Assembly: GCF_014207845.1 (NCBI RefSeq)
Contig: NZ_JACHLC010000001.1
Coordinates: 744,001-808,000 of the forward strand
Length of the DNA stretch: 64,000 nucleotides
Origin: Chryseobacterium shigense
GTDB taxonomy: Bacteria > Bacteroidota > Bacteroidia > Flavobacteriales > Weeksellaceae
Direction: 5' to 3'
Positions 1 through 7,840 of this stretch are shown here, one piece after another. The translations under genes and the position numbers were made by a program. The notes beneath the pieces were generated by a model. That model was given only the letters and a program-made list of their open reading frames with translations, was not told the DNA's origin and did no database searches. Every line of letters starts with the position of its first letter. The first letter of the stretch is position 1.

Positions 1-2
1 CA

Positions 3-383
3 AAAGCTTTAAATTCTGGATTTGAAGAAAGAGATCACAAACATTTCACCCAGCTGGAAACAGAATTAAAAGAATATTTTGAAGGAAAAAGACAGGTCTT
101 CAATGTCCCTTTGTATACCACCGGAACAGAGTTTCAGGAAAAAGTATGGCAGCTTTTGTGCGAAATTCCTATGGGAGAAACAAGAACCTATAAAAAACAG
201 TCGGAACTTTTAGGAAATCCCAAGGCAATACGCGCAGTGGGAACAGCAAACGGAATCAATAAAATTGCCATTCTGATACCCTGCCACCGTGTCATTGGTT
301 CAAACGGAGAACTGGTAGGCTATGCGGGAGGAATCTGGAGAAAGCAAAAATTATTGGAATTAGAAAAGGCTATTTTGTTTTGA
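3..383 (+). CDS. Methylated-DNA--protein-cysteine methyltransferase (5' truncated by window edge)
   Basis: Suicide repair enzyme that moves the alkyl group from O6-alkylguanine (or O4-alkylthymine) to its own cysteine in the cytoplasm. The reading frame is already open at base 3, so the start lies outside the window. The visible part has the C-terminal MGMT domain: a winged-helix stretch (GETRTYKKQSELLGNPKAIRAV), the active-site motif IPCHRVIGSNG, where the cysteine is the acceptor, and the closing LVGYAGGIWRKQKLLELE. An upstream sequence of the type ELKEYFEGKR is also typical of the Ogt/AdaC linker. Whether the missing N-terminus carries an Ada regulatory domain cannot be seen. The next gene starts 29 bases after the stop. 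Confidence 0.93.
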   Translation, partial: KALNSGFEERDHKHFTQLETELKEYFEGKRQVFNVPLYTTGTEFQEKVWQLLCEIPMGETRTYKKQSELLGNPKAIRAVGTANGINKIAILIPCHRVIGSNGELVGYAGGIWRKQKLLELEKAILF

Positions 384-412
384 TTTTTGTAAATTTAGGC
401 AAAAATTTACAC

Positions 413-1018
413 GTGAAAAAGTTACTATTAGCACTTTGCATATCAGCTTCGGCTCTAAGTTTTGCCCAGGATTATTCAGTACCGGCAGTAAGTCCGCGTC
501 AGAAGGTGGAACAGCAGTTTTCAATGTCTAAAATTACCATCGATTACGGAAGACCAGGAGTGAAAGGACGTAAAATATTCGGAGAATTGGTTCCTTACGG
601 ACAGGTTTGGAGAGCAGGAGCGAACTCATCTACCAAAATTACATTCGGACAGGCTGTTAATTTCGGAGGAAAAATGGTTCCGGCAGGAACTTACGGACTG
701 TTCATCGTTCCTACAGAAACAGAATGGAAAGTAATCTTAAACAAAGACTTCCAGCAGTGGGGCGCTTATACCTATGATCCGAAACAGGATGTGGTAGATG
801 TAACCGTACCGGTGAACAAACTGGCAGACAAGCAGGAGTGGTTTGAAATTACCTTAAACCCGATGGATGAAAATTCAGGAAACCTGGTGATAAAATGGGA
901 TATGGCTCAGGCAGAAGTTACTTTAAAACCTGCAAAACTGGACGCCGTTATGAAGATTTCAGATAAATTGAAAGAAATTAAGAAAATAGAGTCTGACGCT
1001 GCAAAAGCAAAAAGCTAA
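413..1018 (+). CDS. DUF2911 secreted protein
   Basis: A 201-residue exported protein of the DUF2911 family, which is common in Bacteroidetes and has no assigned function. I chose the GTG at 413 because it opens a clean signal peptide (VKKLLLALCISASALSFAQ, cleavage after AFAQ-like SFAQ). An in-frame TTG at 380 would put a charged tail in front and lie almost on the previous stop. After cleavage the body follows the family pattern: SPRQKVEQQF, ITIDYGRPGVKGRKIFG, PYGQVWRAGANSSTKI and VPAGTYGLFIVP, then a beta-rich second half. The C-terminus is lysine-rich. It is followed 3 bases later by the acetyltransferase gene, so it probably belongs to the same transcript. Confidence 0.85.
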   Translation: MKKLLLALCISASALSFAQDYSVPAVSPRQKVEQQFSMSKITIDYGRPGVKGRKIFGELVPYGQVWRAGANSSTKITFGQAVNFGGKMVPAGTYGLFIVPTETEWKVILNKDFQQWGAYTYDPKQDVVDVTVPVNKLADKQEWFEITLNPMDENSGNLVIKWDMAQAEVTLKPAKLDAVMKISDKLKEIKKIESDAAKAKS

Positions 1019-1021
1019 ACA

Positions 1022-1549
1022 ATGAAATTTTCAATTCAGCCTGTTTTAGAAAATCAGGAATATAAATTAATCCCCTTACAGCAAGGGGATTTTGAATCTT
1101 TATATGAAGTGGCTTCCGATCCCAGAGTTTGGGAACAGCATCCCAATCCCGACCGCTATAAAAGAGAAGTTTTTGAATCCTTCTTTAAGGGAGCAATGGA
1201 AAGTGAAGGAGCCTTTAAAATTATTGAAAAATCGTCCGGTGATGTTTTGGGAAGTACCCGTTTCTATAATTTCGATGAAAATGAGAACCGTATTTTTATC
1301 GGTTATACGTTCTACGGAACAAAATCATGGGGAAAAGGCATCAATCCGCAGGTCAAAAAAATAATGCTTGATTATATCTTCCAGTTCGTAGATAAGGTAC
1401 ATTTCCACATAGGAAAAGAAAACCTCCGTTCACAGATTGCTATGGAAAGAATTGGCGGACAAAAGATCGCGGAAGAAGAAGTGGCTTATTATGCTGAGCC
1501 TACAAGAACCAATTTTGTTTACGAAATAAAAAAAGAAAACCATTCATGA
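1022..1549 (+). CDS. GNAT-family N-acetyltransferase (RimJ/RimL-like)
   Basis: A 175-residue GNAT acetyltransferase that would transfer acetyl from acetyl-CoA to an amine; the substrate is unknown. Visible family features are the N-terminal LIPLQQGDFESLYEVASDPRVW, the central beta strands (GDVLGSTRFYNFDE..RIFIGYTFYG), the SWGKGINPQVKKIMLDYIF stretch that corresponds to the acetyl-CoA-binding helix, and VHFHIGKENLRSQIAMERIGG, which is the RimJ/RimL signature of an asparagine followed by S..A.E..G. It overlaps the downstream cupin gene by 4 bases (ATGA), so the two are translationally coupled. Confidence 0.88.
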   Translation: MKFSIQPVLENQEYKLIPLQQGDFESLYEVASDPRVWEQHPNPDRYKREVFESFFKGAMESEGAFKIIEKSSGDVLGSTRFYNFDENENRIFIGYTFYGTKSWGKGINPQVKKIMLDYIFQFVDKVHFHIGKENLRSQIAMERIGGQKIAEEEVAYYAEPTRTNFVYEIKKENHS

Positions 1550-1908
1550 AAAAATATAAAATTCAAAAATCACCGTTTGTAGTTCCTACTACAGATGGAA
1601 AATTAATTGAAGAACACTGGGGAAACTCTACGGGAAACTCAAATGTCTCCATTGCCCACATGGTAGCACCGCCGGATTGGAGCGAGCCTCACCAGACTCC
1701 GGATTTTGATGAATTTACCATTATCATTTCAGGGAAAAAGCAATTTGAAATAGACGGGGAAACCATTATTCTCGAAAAACGACAGAGTATTTTAATAGAA
1801 AAAGGAGCAAGAGTACGTTACAGCAACCCGTTTTCAGAATCCTGCGAATATATTGCCATCTGTCTTCCTGCATTTTCAATGGAACTTGTAAACAGGGAAG
1901 AAGCTTAA
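1546..1908 (+). CDS. Cupin-domain protein
   Basis: A 120-residue single-domain cupin. The core shows the two motifs: HQTPDFDEFTIIISGKKQFEIDG (motif 1, with the conserved His, Asp and Glu positions) and the later KGARVRYSNPFSESCEYIAIC (motif 2, in which the usual metal-ligand histidine is not obvious). The weak second motif means metal binding is uncertain; it could be a binding protein and not an enzyme. The start overlaps the stop of the acetyltransferase gene (ATGA), and no promoter is visible between them. The gene ends at a long imperfect hairpin shared with the convergent hydrolase gene. Confidence 0.8.
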   Translation: MKKYKIQKSPFVVPTTDGKLIEEHWGNSTGNSNVSIAHMVAPPDWSEPHQTPDFDEFTIIISGKKQFEIDGETIILEKRQSILIEKGARVRYSNPFSESCEYIAICLPAFSMELVNREEA

Positions 1909-1910
1909 TA

Positions 1911-1989
1911 AATGTAACAATCTAACAGTGTAGCAATGTACCAATATACCAATTCTTAAAACATTGTTACACTGTTAGATTGATACATT
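1911..1989. terminator. Long imperfect hairpin between convergent genes
   Basis: Two 29-base arms (1911-1939 and 1961-1989) are complementary at 27 positions around a 21-base loop. The element fills almost all of the space between two convergent genes, so it can work as a terminator in both directions. It is longer than a normal intrinsic terminator and is not GC-rich. Confidence 0.6.
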
Positions 1990-2003
1990 ACTACATTAAA
2001 AAA

Positions 2004-2747
2004 TTATTTCAAAATTTCTTTCAGGAACATCAGCGTATGATTCCAGGCTCTTTTGGCCATTATTTCATTATAGTCAGGCGATTTCGGATCGGTGAAAGTA
2101 TGTTTTGAATGAGCATAGGTAATAATCTGCCAGTCAGCATTTCCTTCATTCATTTCTTTAATCAGGTTATTGTAATCTTCAGGAGTTACTCCTTTGTCAT
2201 CAGCAGGATTCTCAACTAAGATCTTCGTAGAAATAGGACCGTTTTTTCTGGTCTGGTCCTTTCCGATGCTTCCGTGAATGGAAACCGCTCCCACAACCGG
2301 CAGGCTTCCCCTTGCAGATTCCAGAGCACCTGTACCACCAAAACAATACCCGATTACTGCAATTTTATCAGCAACAGCGCCATTCTTTTTCAACTGGTCT
2401 AAAGCAAGAGAAATCCGCTTCTGATAAGCATCATAATTCTGCTTGTAATATCCGGCAGATTTACCGGCAGCAGCATTATCGGCAGGAATATTTCCTTCAC
2501 CGTAAATATCAGCAATAAAAGCAATGTATCCCTGCTTTTCAAGCTCGGCAGCGGCAGTTTTAGCTTCATCATCTATACCTTTCCATGCAGGAAGAATCAG
2601 AACACCCGGAAGCTTTTTCCCGGCATTGGATGTTACCAGACCATTCAGTTTCTGTGAACCGTCCTGGTAGGAAACTGTTTTCAGCTTTTGTCCGAAAAGT
2701 GTTCCTGCACTTATAACGCATGCTGTTAATAGAACGTTACGTATCAT
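2004..2747 (-). CDS. Dienelactone hydrolase family protein, exported
   Basis: A 247-residue alpha/beta hydrolase of the dienelactone hydrolase family. The N-terminus MIRNVLLTACVISAGTLFGQ is a signal peptide, so the enzyme acts outside the cytoplasm. The core motifs are GVLILPAWKGID at the oxyanion strand, VIGYCFGGTGAL, where the cysteine is the family nucleophile in G-x-C-x-G-G, a downstream aspartate region (VENPADDKGV), and the histidine in YAHSKHTFTDP. This gives a Cys-Asp-His triad. The substrate is not known; many Bacteroidetes proteins of this type are carboxyl-ester or lactone hydrolases of unknown role. It lies downstream of the HAD gene on the same strand, but a terminator separates them. 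Confidence 0.88.
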   Translation of the reverse strand: MIRNVLLTACVISAGTLFGQKLKTVSYQDGSQKLNGLVTSNAGKKLPGVLILPAWKGIDDEAKTAAAELEKQGYIAFIADIYGEGNIPADNAAAGKSAGYYKQNYDAYQKRISLALDQLKKNGAVADKIAVIGYCFGGTGALESARGSLPVVGAVSIHGSIGKDQTRKNGPISTKILVENPADDKGVTPEDYNNLIKEMNEGNADWQIITYAHSKHTFTDPKSPDYNEIMAKRAWNHTLMFLKEILK

Positions 2748-2803
2748 ATTTTGTAATTTAGTAGATTGTTAAACAGGTTTGGATTATGGAGAATCAAATA
2801 AAA

Positions 2804-2842
2804 ATCCTCATCTAAATTACAGAAAATAACTCAGATGAGGAT
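2804..2842 (-). terminator. Intrinsic terminator of the HAD hydrolase gene
   Basis: A perfect 10-bp stem (2804-2813 with 2833-2842) is followed on the minus strand by TTTTATTTG. It lies 22 bases beyond the stop codon of the gene at 2865-3479. Confidence 0.75.
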
Positions 2843-2864
2843 GAATAATGTATAAACCAAAGTT

Positions 2865-3479
2865 TTATTCAAGTTGAATTCCCAGACCTGCCAGCTCTTT
2901 TTCCAGATCAGTATCCGGATCAACTTTAATAGTATTGAAGCCTAATGAATTGGCCATTTCAATATTCTTAGGATTGTCATCAATAAAAACAGATTCATTC
3001 GCCTGCAGGTTGTATCTTTCCAACAGGACATGCCATATTTTCGGATCCGGTTTGATCATTTTTTCTGTTCCTGAAACCACAATTTTCCCATTAAAAAGCT
3101 GGAAGAAATCATAATTTTCCAGAGCATAGGGGAAAGTTTCCTCAGACCAGTTGGTTAACCCGAATAATTGATAATCGGTTTTTCCTAAACGCTTTAAGAC
3201 TTCTACATTGTGCGGGATATCACTTTTCAGCATCACAGTCCAGTTATCGTAATAGGCTCTGAGTTCCTTTTCCCATTCAGGGAATTTTTTCACCTGAATT
3301 TCCGTACCTTCCGCAAGGCTTCTTCCGCGGTCCTGTTCCTCGTTCCATTCGGTCTGTGCAATGTGTTGAAGAAAGTATTCCATTTTTTCATCATCATTGA
3401 AATAATCTTTAAAAAAATATCTCGGATTCCAGTCCATTAATACACCGCCAAAATCGAAGATGATATTCTTAATTTCCAT
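2865..3479 (-). CDS. HAD-superfamily hydrolase (YihX-like phosphatase)
   Basis: A 204-residue cytoplasmic haloacid-dehalogenase-type phosphatase. I chose the ATG at 3479 because the protein then begins MEIKNIIFDFGGVLMDWNP with motif I at the usual distance. An in-frame upstream start (3521) would add an unconserved 14 residues. Motif I is DFGGV: the nucleophilic Asp is present, and Gly at position +2 is as in the YihX subfamily. Motif II is LTNWS, motif III is the lysine in KMIKPDPKIW, and motif IV is FIDDNPKNIEMANSLGF. The cap is helical, between residues 15 and 85. The family dephosphorylates sugar phosphates; the substrate here is unknown. Confidence 0.9.
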   Translation of the reverse strand: MEIKNIIFDFGGVLMDWNPRYFFKDYFNDDEKMEYFLQHIAQTEWNEEQDRGRSLAEGTEIQVKKFPEWEKELRAYYDNWTVMLKSDIPHNVEVLKRLGKTDYQLFGLTNWSEETFPYALENYDFFQLFNGKIVVSGTEKMIKPDPKIWHVLLERYNLQANESVFIDDNPKNIEMANSLGFNTIKVDPDTDLEKELAGLGIQLE

Positions 3480-3839
3480 AGGTATTTTAAACGTATTTAA
3501 ATTATTATTTTTCTCAGGCAATTTAATGCTAAAAATTAATGTTTGAAAAGGATACTTTTCTATTTTATGAAATATTAATATAGATAAAGAAGATAAGGGC
3601 AGTTAAGATAAAATCTAAAAATTTTTCAGCAAAATTCACTTAGTCTTCTTAAATACCTGATCAATCTTAATGGTTCAGTGTTTACTCGCAGATTAAGCAG
3701 ATTGGGCAGATTTTTTAATAGCTTTAAAATTTCATCAATAAAAATCTTTGATTTTTATAAAAACTTAAGTGTACTTCTTATCCACAGGCATTTAACTTAG
3801 GTATCAAAAAAGCTTTTGTAACTTTTGTGGTTAAAATAT
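3480..3839. other. Gene-free stretch upstream of the HAD gene
   Basis: About 360 AT-rich bases between a minus-strand gene that starts at 3479 and one that ends at 3840. It must carry the promoter of the HAD gene, but I see no clear TTTG/TAnnTTTG pair on the minus strand. No open frame of convincing length, repeat or RNA gene was recognised. Confidence 0.5.
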
Positions 3840-4271
3840 TTACTCCGGTTTATAAAACTGATACTGTTCGTTTTCGTAATACGCATTGATATGCTGCAAG
3901 CCATTAGTCAGGATGATCTCTTTCGCGCCAATAATAGAATTGTACCTTGCCGTCTGCTCAAAAGTTTTCTCTGTAAGTTTAACCTGTGGCGCTTTACATT
4001 CAATCAGGATAATGGGTTCTGTTTTTTCGGTAATCAGCAGATCTATTCTTTTGGTAAGGCCATTTAGAAGGATCTTTTTTTCAGTGATAAGTGCTGATGG
4101 GGAATAGGCTTTTACGGTAAGATAATAATGTATCCAATGCTGTCTTACCCATTCTTCGGGGGTAAGGAGAAGGTAAGTTTTGCGGACCAAGTCATAAATA
4201 AAAAACTTATCTTTGTCTTTCTTGAATTTAAAATCAAAAGTTTCCTGAAAATTCAGTTTTGGAAGTTCCAT
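3840..4271 (-). CDS. HSDR_N-type restriction-endonuclease-like protein
   Basis: A 143-residue protein matching the type I restriction enzyme R-subunit N-terminal fold (HSDR_N), widespread in Bacteroidetes as a stand-alone domain. The ATG at 4271 (MELPKLNFQETFDF) fits the family start; an upstream start at 4304 would run into the next gene. The PD-(D/E)xK nuclease core is visible as RIDLLITEKTEPIILIECKAP, with Asp and the E-C-K motif. No helicase or methylase gene is nearby, so this is not a complete restriction system, and its role is unknown. It is transcribed away from holA with only 7 bases between the two start codons. Confidence 0.82.
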   Translation of the reverse strand: MELPKLNFQETFDFKFKKDKDKFFIYDLVRKTYLLLTPEEWVRQHWIHYYLTVKAYSPSALITEKKILLNGLTKRIDLLITEKTEPIILIECKAPQVKLTEKTFEQTARYNSIIGAKEIILTNGLQHINAYYENEQYQFYKPE

Positions 4272-4278
4272 TAATAAG

Positions 4279-5316
4279 ATGAAAGAATTAGATTTAATCC
4301 TCAAAAATATTAAAAATAAAGAAGTTTTACCTATTTATTTTTTCCACGGAGAAGAACCTTACTTTATTGATGCTGCTGTAAAAGCACTTGAACACGACTT
4401 TCTGGAAGAAGATGAAAAAGCCTTTAACCAGACCGTGGTATATGGAAAAGATACTTCTTATCAGGAAATCCTTTCCCTGGCAAGGCAGTTCCCGATGATG
4501 GGTGATAAGCAGGTAATTATTGTAAAGGAAGCCCAGGATTTGAAATTCAATGAAGAAGAAAACAGGGTTTTGGAAACCTATGTTGAAAATCCCGTTCCTT
4601 CTACTGTATTGGTTTTTGCCCATAAGCACAAAAAGCTGGACAGCCGGAAAAAAGCTACAAAAGCTCTGGATAAAGCAAAGGCACTTTTTTTAAGCGAGTC
4701 CGTACGGGATACCAATCTTCCCAAATGGATTGCCGATGAATGCGCCCTGCTGAAAATAAAAACAGCCCCGAATATTTCCCATCTGCTTGCTGAATATCTC
4801 GGAAACGACCTCTCCAGAATTGCCAATGAGCTGAATAAATTGAAGATCATCCTTAAAGAAGGCGAAATACTGGACGGAACTATTGTGGAAAACCACATCG
4901 GGATCAGTAAAGAATATAATGTGTTTGAGCTGCAGAAAGCTTTGGGAACTAAAAATGCGGATACAGCCTTCAGAATTGCCCATTTTATGGGTAAAAATCC
5001 AAAGAATAATCCTTTTGTAATGATGCTGGCCAATCTTTACAGCTATTTCTCCAATGTCATTATTTACCAGACTATGGCGGGACAGCCTCAGCAGGCTATT
5101 GCTTCACAGATGGGGGTCAATCCGTATTTCCTGAAAGACTATGCGGAAAGTGCAAGGCTTTATCCTCTGAAACATGCCACAAGAGTTATCTCTATTTTAA
5201 GGGAATTTGACATGAAAGGAAAAGGACTAGGAGCTGTAAATATGAGCGAAGCGGAACTGATTAAGGAACTGGTATACAAGATCATCAATGTGGATAAGAT
5301 TAAGATGAAAGTGTAA
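4279..5316 (+). CDS. holA: DNA polymerase III subunit delta
   Basis: A 345-residue clamp-loader subunit that opens the sliding clamp in the replisome. The sequence follows HolA throughout: the N-terminal GEEPYFIDAAVKALE, the strand RQFPMMGDKQVIIVKEAQDL, the middle FAHKHKKLDSRKKATKAL, and the domain III region starting LEKALGTKNADTAFRIA-like (LQKALGTKNADTAFRIAHFMG). The ATG at 4279 leaves 7 bases to the divergent HSDR_N gene, so the promoter probably lies inside that gene. The length is normal for the family. Most of the C-terminal collar region is present (RIAHFMGKNPKNNPFVMMLANLYSYF). Confidence 0.94.
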   Translation: MKELDLILKNIKNKEVLPIYFFHGEEPYFIDAAVKALEHDFLEEDEKAFNQTVVYGKDTSYQEILSLARQFPMMGDKQVIIVKEAQDLKFNEEENRVLETYVENPVPSTVLVFAHKHKKLDSRKKATKALDKAKALFLSESVRDTNLPKWIADECALLKIKTAPNISHLLAEYLGNDLSRIANELNKLKIILKEGEILDGTIVENHIGISKEYNVFELQKALGTKNADTAFRIAHFMGKNPKNNPFVMMLANLYSYFSNVIIYQTMAGQPQQAIASQMGVNPYFLKDYAESARLYPLKHATRVISILREFDMKGKGLGAVNMSEAELIKELVYKIINVDKIKMKV

Positions 5317-5317
5317 T

Positions 5318-5466
5318 GAGTTTGAGAGTGGGAGAGTAAGAGGGTTTGAGAACGAAAGAGTGGGAGAGTGAAATGAAAGGTTATTAATATGGGATTAGCC
5401 GGTTTCCGTTTCCATTATCTATCTCGAAACAAGCATCACGCATCCCGTACCTCGTAACGCATCCCC
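5318..5466. repeat. Short intergenic direct repeats
   Basis: Two kinds of short repeat follow holA. A purine-rich block (5318-5370) repeats GAGTGGGAGAGT with spacers. A second block has ACGCATCCC at 5438-5446 and 5457-5465. Blocks of this kind occur between genes in Chryseobacterium-type genomes. No function is evident. Confidence 0.5.
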
Positions 5467-5582
5467 ACAATTGACAATTCACATATCTGATATTGACAAG
5501 TATCATCAAAAATACTTTAATAAAACATTAAAAATTGCGAAATTAGCGCACTGAATAAAAATCTTTTTGAACAAGCAAATTT

Positions 5583-6524
5583 ATGGAGCAAAATATTTTA
5601 GATTGTGTCATCGTTGGATCCGGACCTTCTGGTTTCACAGCAGCAATATATGCAGCAAGAGCAGACCTGAAACCTGAACTGTATACTGGTTTGGAGCCGG
5701 GCGGGCAATTAACAACAACTACTGAGGTGGATAACTTCCCGGGGTATCCGGCTGGGATTACAGGGCCTGAAATGATGATGGATCTGCAGAAGCAGGCAGA
5801 AAGATTCGAAACCAAAGTTCATTACGAAATGATCACCAAAGCGGAATTCTCTAAAGAAATTGGCGGTGTTCACAAACTATATGCAGGAAATAAGGAGATC
5901 TTCGCTAAAACAGTCATTATCTCTACAGGTGCTACGGCAAAATATCTTGGCCTTGATGATGAAAAGAAATATGCAGGAGGCGGTGTTTCCGCATGTGCTA
6001 CGTGCGACGGGTTCTTCTACAGAGGAAAAGATGTAGTGGTAGTAGGAGCGGGGGATACAGCAGCGGAAGAAGCTACTTACCTTGCAAAGCTTACCAGAAA
6101 AGTAACTATGCTGGTAAGAAAAGACGTATTCAGAGCTTCTAAAGCTATGATCCACAGGGTAGAAAATACTCCGAATATTGAAGTGAAATTCAATCATGAG
6201 CTGATTGGTATTGAAGGTGAAAACAGTCTTGTAGAAAGAGCCGTGATCATCAATAACCAAACGCAGGAAAAATCTACGGTTGATGTGGAAGGGATCTTCA
6301 TCGCCATCGGGCACAAACCGAATACTGATATCTTTACAGGCCAGATTGACCTTGACGAAAACGGATATATCCTTACGGAAAAAGGATCTACAAGAACCAA
6401 TCTTCCGGGTGTATTTGCTGCCGGAGACGTTCAGGACCATATCTACAGACAGGCTATTACTGCTGCAGGAAGCGGATGTATGGCGGCTATGGATGCAGAA
6501 AAATACCTTGCTGAACTACATTAA
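5583..6524 (+). CDS. trxB: Thioredoxin reductase
   Basis: A 313-residue NADPH- and FAD-dependent enzyme that keeps thioredoxin reduced in the cytoplasm. Motifs in order: the FAD-binding GSGPSGFTAAIYAAR (residues 12-26), GGQLTTTTEVDNFPGYP (40-56), the redox-active disulfide C138-A-T-C141 in ACATCDGFFYRGK, the NADPH-binding GAGDTAAEEATYL, the HRVENTPNIE stretch, and the C-terminal FAD motif GVFAAGDVQDHIYRQAITAAGSG. The length and all catalytic residues are as expected. It is a single-gene unit, with about 265 bases upstream and a strong terminator directly downstream. Confidence 0.97.
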   Translation: MEQNILDCVIVGSGPSGFTAAIYAARADLKPELYTGLEPGGQLTTTTEVDNFPGYPAGITGPEMMMDLQKQAERFETKVHYEMITKAEFSKEIGGVHKLYAGNKEIFAKTVIISTGATAKYLGLDDEKKYAGGGVSACATCDGFFYRGKDVVVVGAGDTAAEEATYLAKLTRKVTMLVRKDVFRASKAMIHRVENTPNIEVKFNHELIGIEGENSLVERAVIINNQTQEKSTVDVEGIFIAIGHKPNTDIFTGQIDLDENGYILTEKGSTRTNLPGVFAAGDVQDHIYRQAITAAGSGCMAAMDAEKYLAELH

Positions 6525-6544
6525 TATTCAGCTTATCATCATAC

Positions 6545-6573
6545 AAAGCGCGCCCGTTGGGCGCGCTTTTTTA
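6545..6573 (+). terminator. Intrinsic terminator of trxB
   Basis: A perfect 11-bp GC-rich stem (6545-6555 with 6559-6569), a GTT loop and a T-run. It starts 20 bases after the trxB stop. Confidence 0.93.
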
Positions 6574-6580
6574 TTTACAG

Positions 6581-6617
6581 GGCTCGGGCTCAAACGAAGT
6601 TTGAGCCCGAGCCTTTT
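6581..6617 (+). terminator. Second hairpin after trxB
   Basis: A perfect 15-bp stem (6581-6595 with 6599-6613) with a GAA loop and a short T-run, lying 8 bases after the first terminator. It can serve as a back-up terminator, and can also fold on the other strand for transcripts arriving from the HU-like gene. Confidence 0.75.
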
Positions 6618-6630
6618 CCACCAGCTTCAT

Positions 6631-6710
6631 TCAATCAACAAAGTTGATTGCCCCTTAGCCCCCTTAAAATATAAGGCATCAAAATAAAAACTTTGCGTTA
6701 AAAAACAAAA
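6631..6710. repeat. Dispersed intergenic repeat, copy 1
   Basis: The stretch holds an 8-bp hairpin (CAATCAAC, AAA loop, GTTGATTG), a pyrimidine-rich CCCCTTAGCCCCCTTAAA and the tail CTTTGCGTTAAAAAACA. The same order of elements is found at 23994-24072, and the tail also appears in part at 54880-54890. Confidence 0.5.
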
Positions 6711-6711
6711 A

Positions 6712-7092
6712 CTACTTCTTCTGAAAAGCAGCCAGTTTCAGCGCATTTTTAATCAGCCTGCCGGGACGGAAGATGGCTTTTACGCTCTTGATGCTTGCCG
6801 AGGTTACTTCCTCTGCCGTTTCTTTTCCTTCACTGGAACCACCGGCCTGCAGGGTAAAATATTCTCCTACGTATACTATTTTGCCATCTGCCACATCATC
6901 TGCAATTTTGGTGAAGATGGTTTCCAGCACTACAAGCACATCGCCTTTGGATACGGTGGATACTGAGGCGGCATATTTGGCAAGATCGTCCATAGTGGTT
7001 TTACCGTTTCCTACGATGTCTGCGTAATATTTTTGCGGGTCTTGCGGTTTCTGGATATTCTTTCTTGGAATAATGTTGAATGTAATTGGCAT
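6712..7092 (-). CDS. HU-family DNA-binding protein (Bacteroidetes histone-like)
   Basis: A 126-residue nucleoid protein of the Bacteroidetes HU-related family, which binds DNA as a dimer. I chose the ATG at 7092 (MPITFNIIPRKNIQKPQDPQKYYADIV) because this opening is conserved; the upstream extension is AT-rich and hydrophobic. Visible HU features are the helical DLAKYAASVSTVSKGDVLVVLETIFTKI, the strand GKIVYVGEYFTLQAGG, which replaces the bacterial HU G-F-G-x-F motif, and the arm region ending VKAIFRPGRLIKNAL. It is monocistronic: a terminator of the neighbouring gene lies upstream, and the repeat/hairpin region lies downstream. Confidence 0.85.
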   Translation of the reverse strand: MPITFNIIPRKNIQKPQDPQKYYADIVGNGKTTMDDLAKYAASVSTVSKGDVLVVLETIFTKIADDVADGKIVYVGEYFTLQAGGSSEGKETAEEVTSASIKSVKAIFRPGRLIKNALKLAAFQKK

Positions 7093-7368
7093 TTTTCTAA
7101 ATATTTGTGTTAAATAATGATAGAATAAAGCAATACAAAAATTCTGCGAAAAGCAACTCAAAAACAACAATTCTCACGAAATGGCCAATACCGGAACTTA
7201 TCTGTTGAATAAACAGTAAATAATAAATATATCTTCTGGAAATCTATTATTTATTTTCACAAAATGATAGGCATGAGTGGTTTAATTCATGCTGGTGATT
7301 TGATGAATTTATGCGCATGAATTGAAGAAATGATGCACATGAATTTTAAGAGCATAGTAACCAACAAA
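7093..7368. other. Upstream region of the HU-like gene
   Basis: About 280 AT-rich bases with no gene. The octamer CATGAATT occurs at 7316-7323 and 7339-7346 and inverted (AATTCATG) at 7284-7291. One inverted pair, AATTCATGC at 7284-7292 and GCATGAATT at 7315-7323, could form an operator. No clear promoter pair was found on the minus strand. Confidence 0.4.
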
Positions 7369-7398
7369 AAAACTGCTTCTTTGGAAGCAGTTTTCGTT
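7369..7398 (-). terminator. Intrinsic terminator of the HTH regulator gene
   Basis: A perfect 11-bp stem (7369-7379 with 7384-7394) with a short loop and A/T-runs on both sides. It is 20 bases beyond the stop of the minus-strand regulator gene. Confidence 0.85.
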
Positions 7399-7414
7399 AT
7401 AATGATTTATCTTG

Positions 7415-7798
7415 TTACAATCCTTTTCTGGACTTACCCTTTTTATTTTCCTCTTTTAAGGCTTCTATCTGCTCTTTCAGTAGCTTGATGTAATCCTGTT
7501 GGCTTTCCAGTATATATTCTGGAATATTACAATATTGGTTATAATTTCCAGATTGATTATTTGTACTACTGTCATTAAAAGTTAAGTTCTGTACGACATT
7601 TGCCGTTTTCTCTTCTTTAATATCTTCTACATTAATATCTAATGCCTCCGCCAGCTTTTCCCATTCATCATCATAAATCTTCACCTCGCCGTTTTCTTTA
7701 CGGCTGTAGTTGGATACATCGGTTGCAATGATATCAGCAAGATATTGCTGAGTAAAGCCTTTCTGCTTTCTTTGATTTTTTAACTTTTCCATAGTCAT
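7415..7798 (-). CDS. XRE-family HTH regulator paired with AbiH
   Basis: A 127-residue DNA-binding protein. The ATG at 7798 (or 7792) opens directly with the helix-turn-helix: LKNQRKQKGFTQQYLADIIATDVSNYSRKENGEVKIYDDEWEKLAEALDI is a lambda-repressor/Cro-type domain covering about residues 5-60. The N-terminal extension that is possible further upstream would overlap the AbiH gene and its promoter. The C-terminal part is polar, then ends in a lysine/glutamate coiled coil (DYIKLLKEQIEALKEENKK) that probably dimerises. It is divergent from the AbiH-family gene with 90 bases between starts, and likely controls both genes. Confidence 0.82.
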   Translation of the reverse strand: MTMEKLKNQRKQKGFTQQYLADIIATDVSNYSRKENGEVKIYDDEWEKLAEALDINVEDIKEEKTANVVQNLTFNDSSTNNQSGNYNQYCNIPEYILESQQDYIKLLKEQIEALKEENKKGKSRKGL

Positions 7799-7818
7799 AG
7801 GCGTATCTGTGTTTTGTA

Positions 7819-7826
7819 CAAATATA
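7819..7826 (-). promoter_or_regulatory. -7 element of the HTH regulator
   Basis: TATATTTG on the minus strand, 20 bases before the ATG at 7798, matches the Bacteroidetes -7 consensus TAnnTTTG. A proper TTTG at the -33 position is not present (only a TTTAG-like sequence), so this is probably a weak or regulated promoter. Confidence 0.45.
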
Positions 7827-7840
7827 GAAAAAAAATGGAG

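Noticed and set aside
3840..4271. A type I restriction system
   Set aside because: Only the HSDR_N domain is present; no HsdM, HsdS or helicase gene is nearby.
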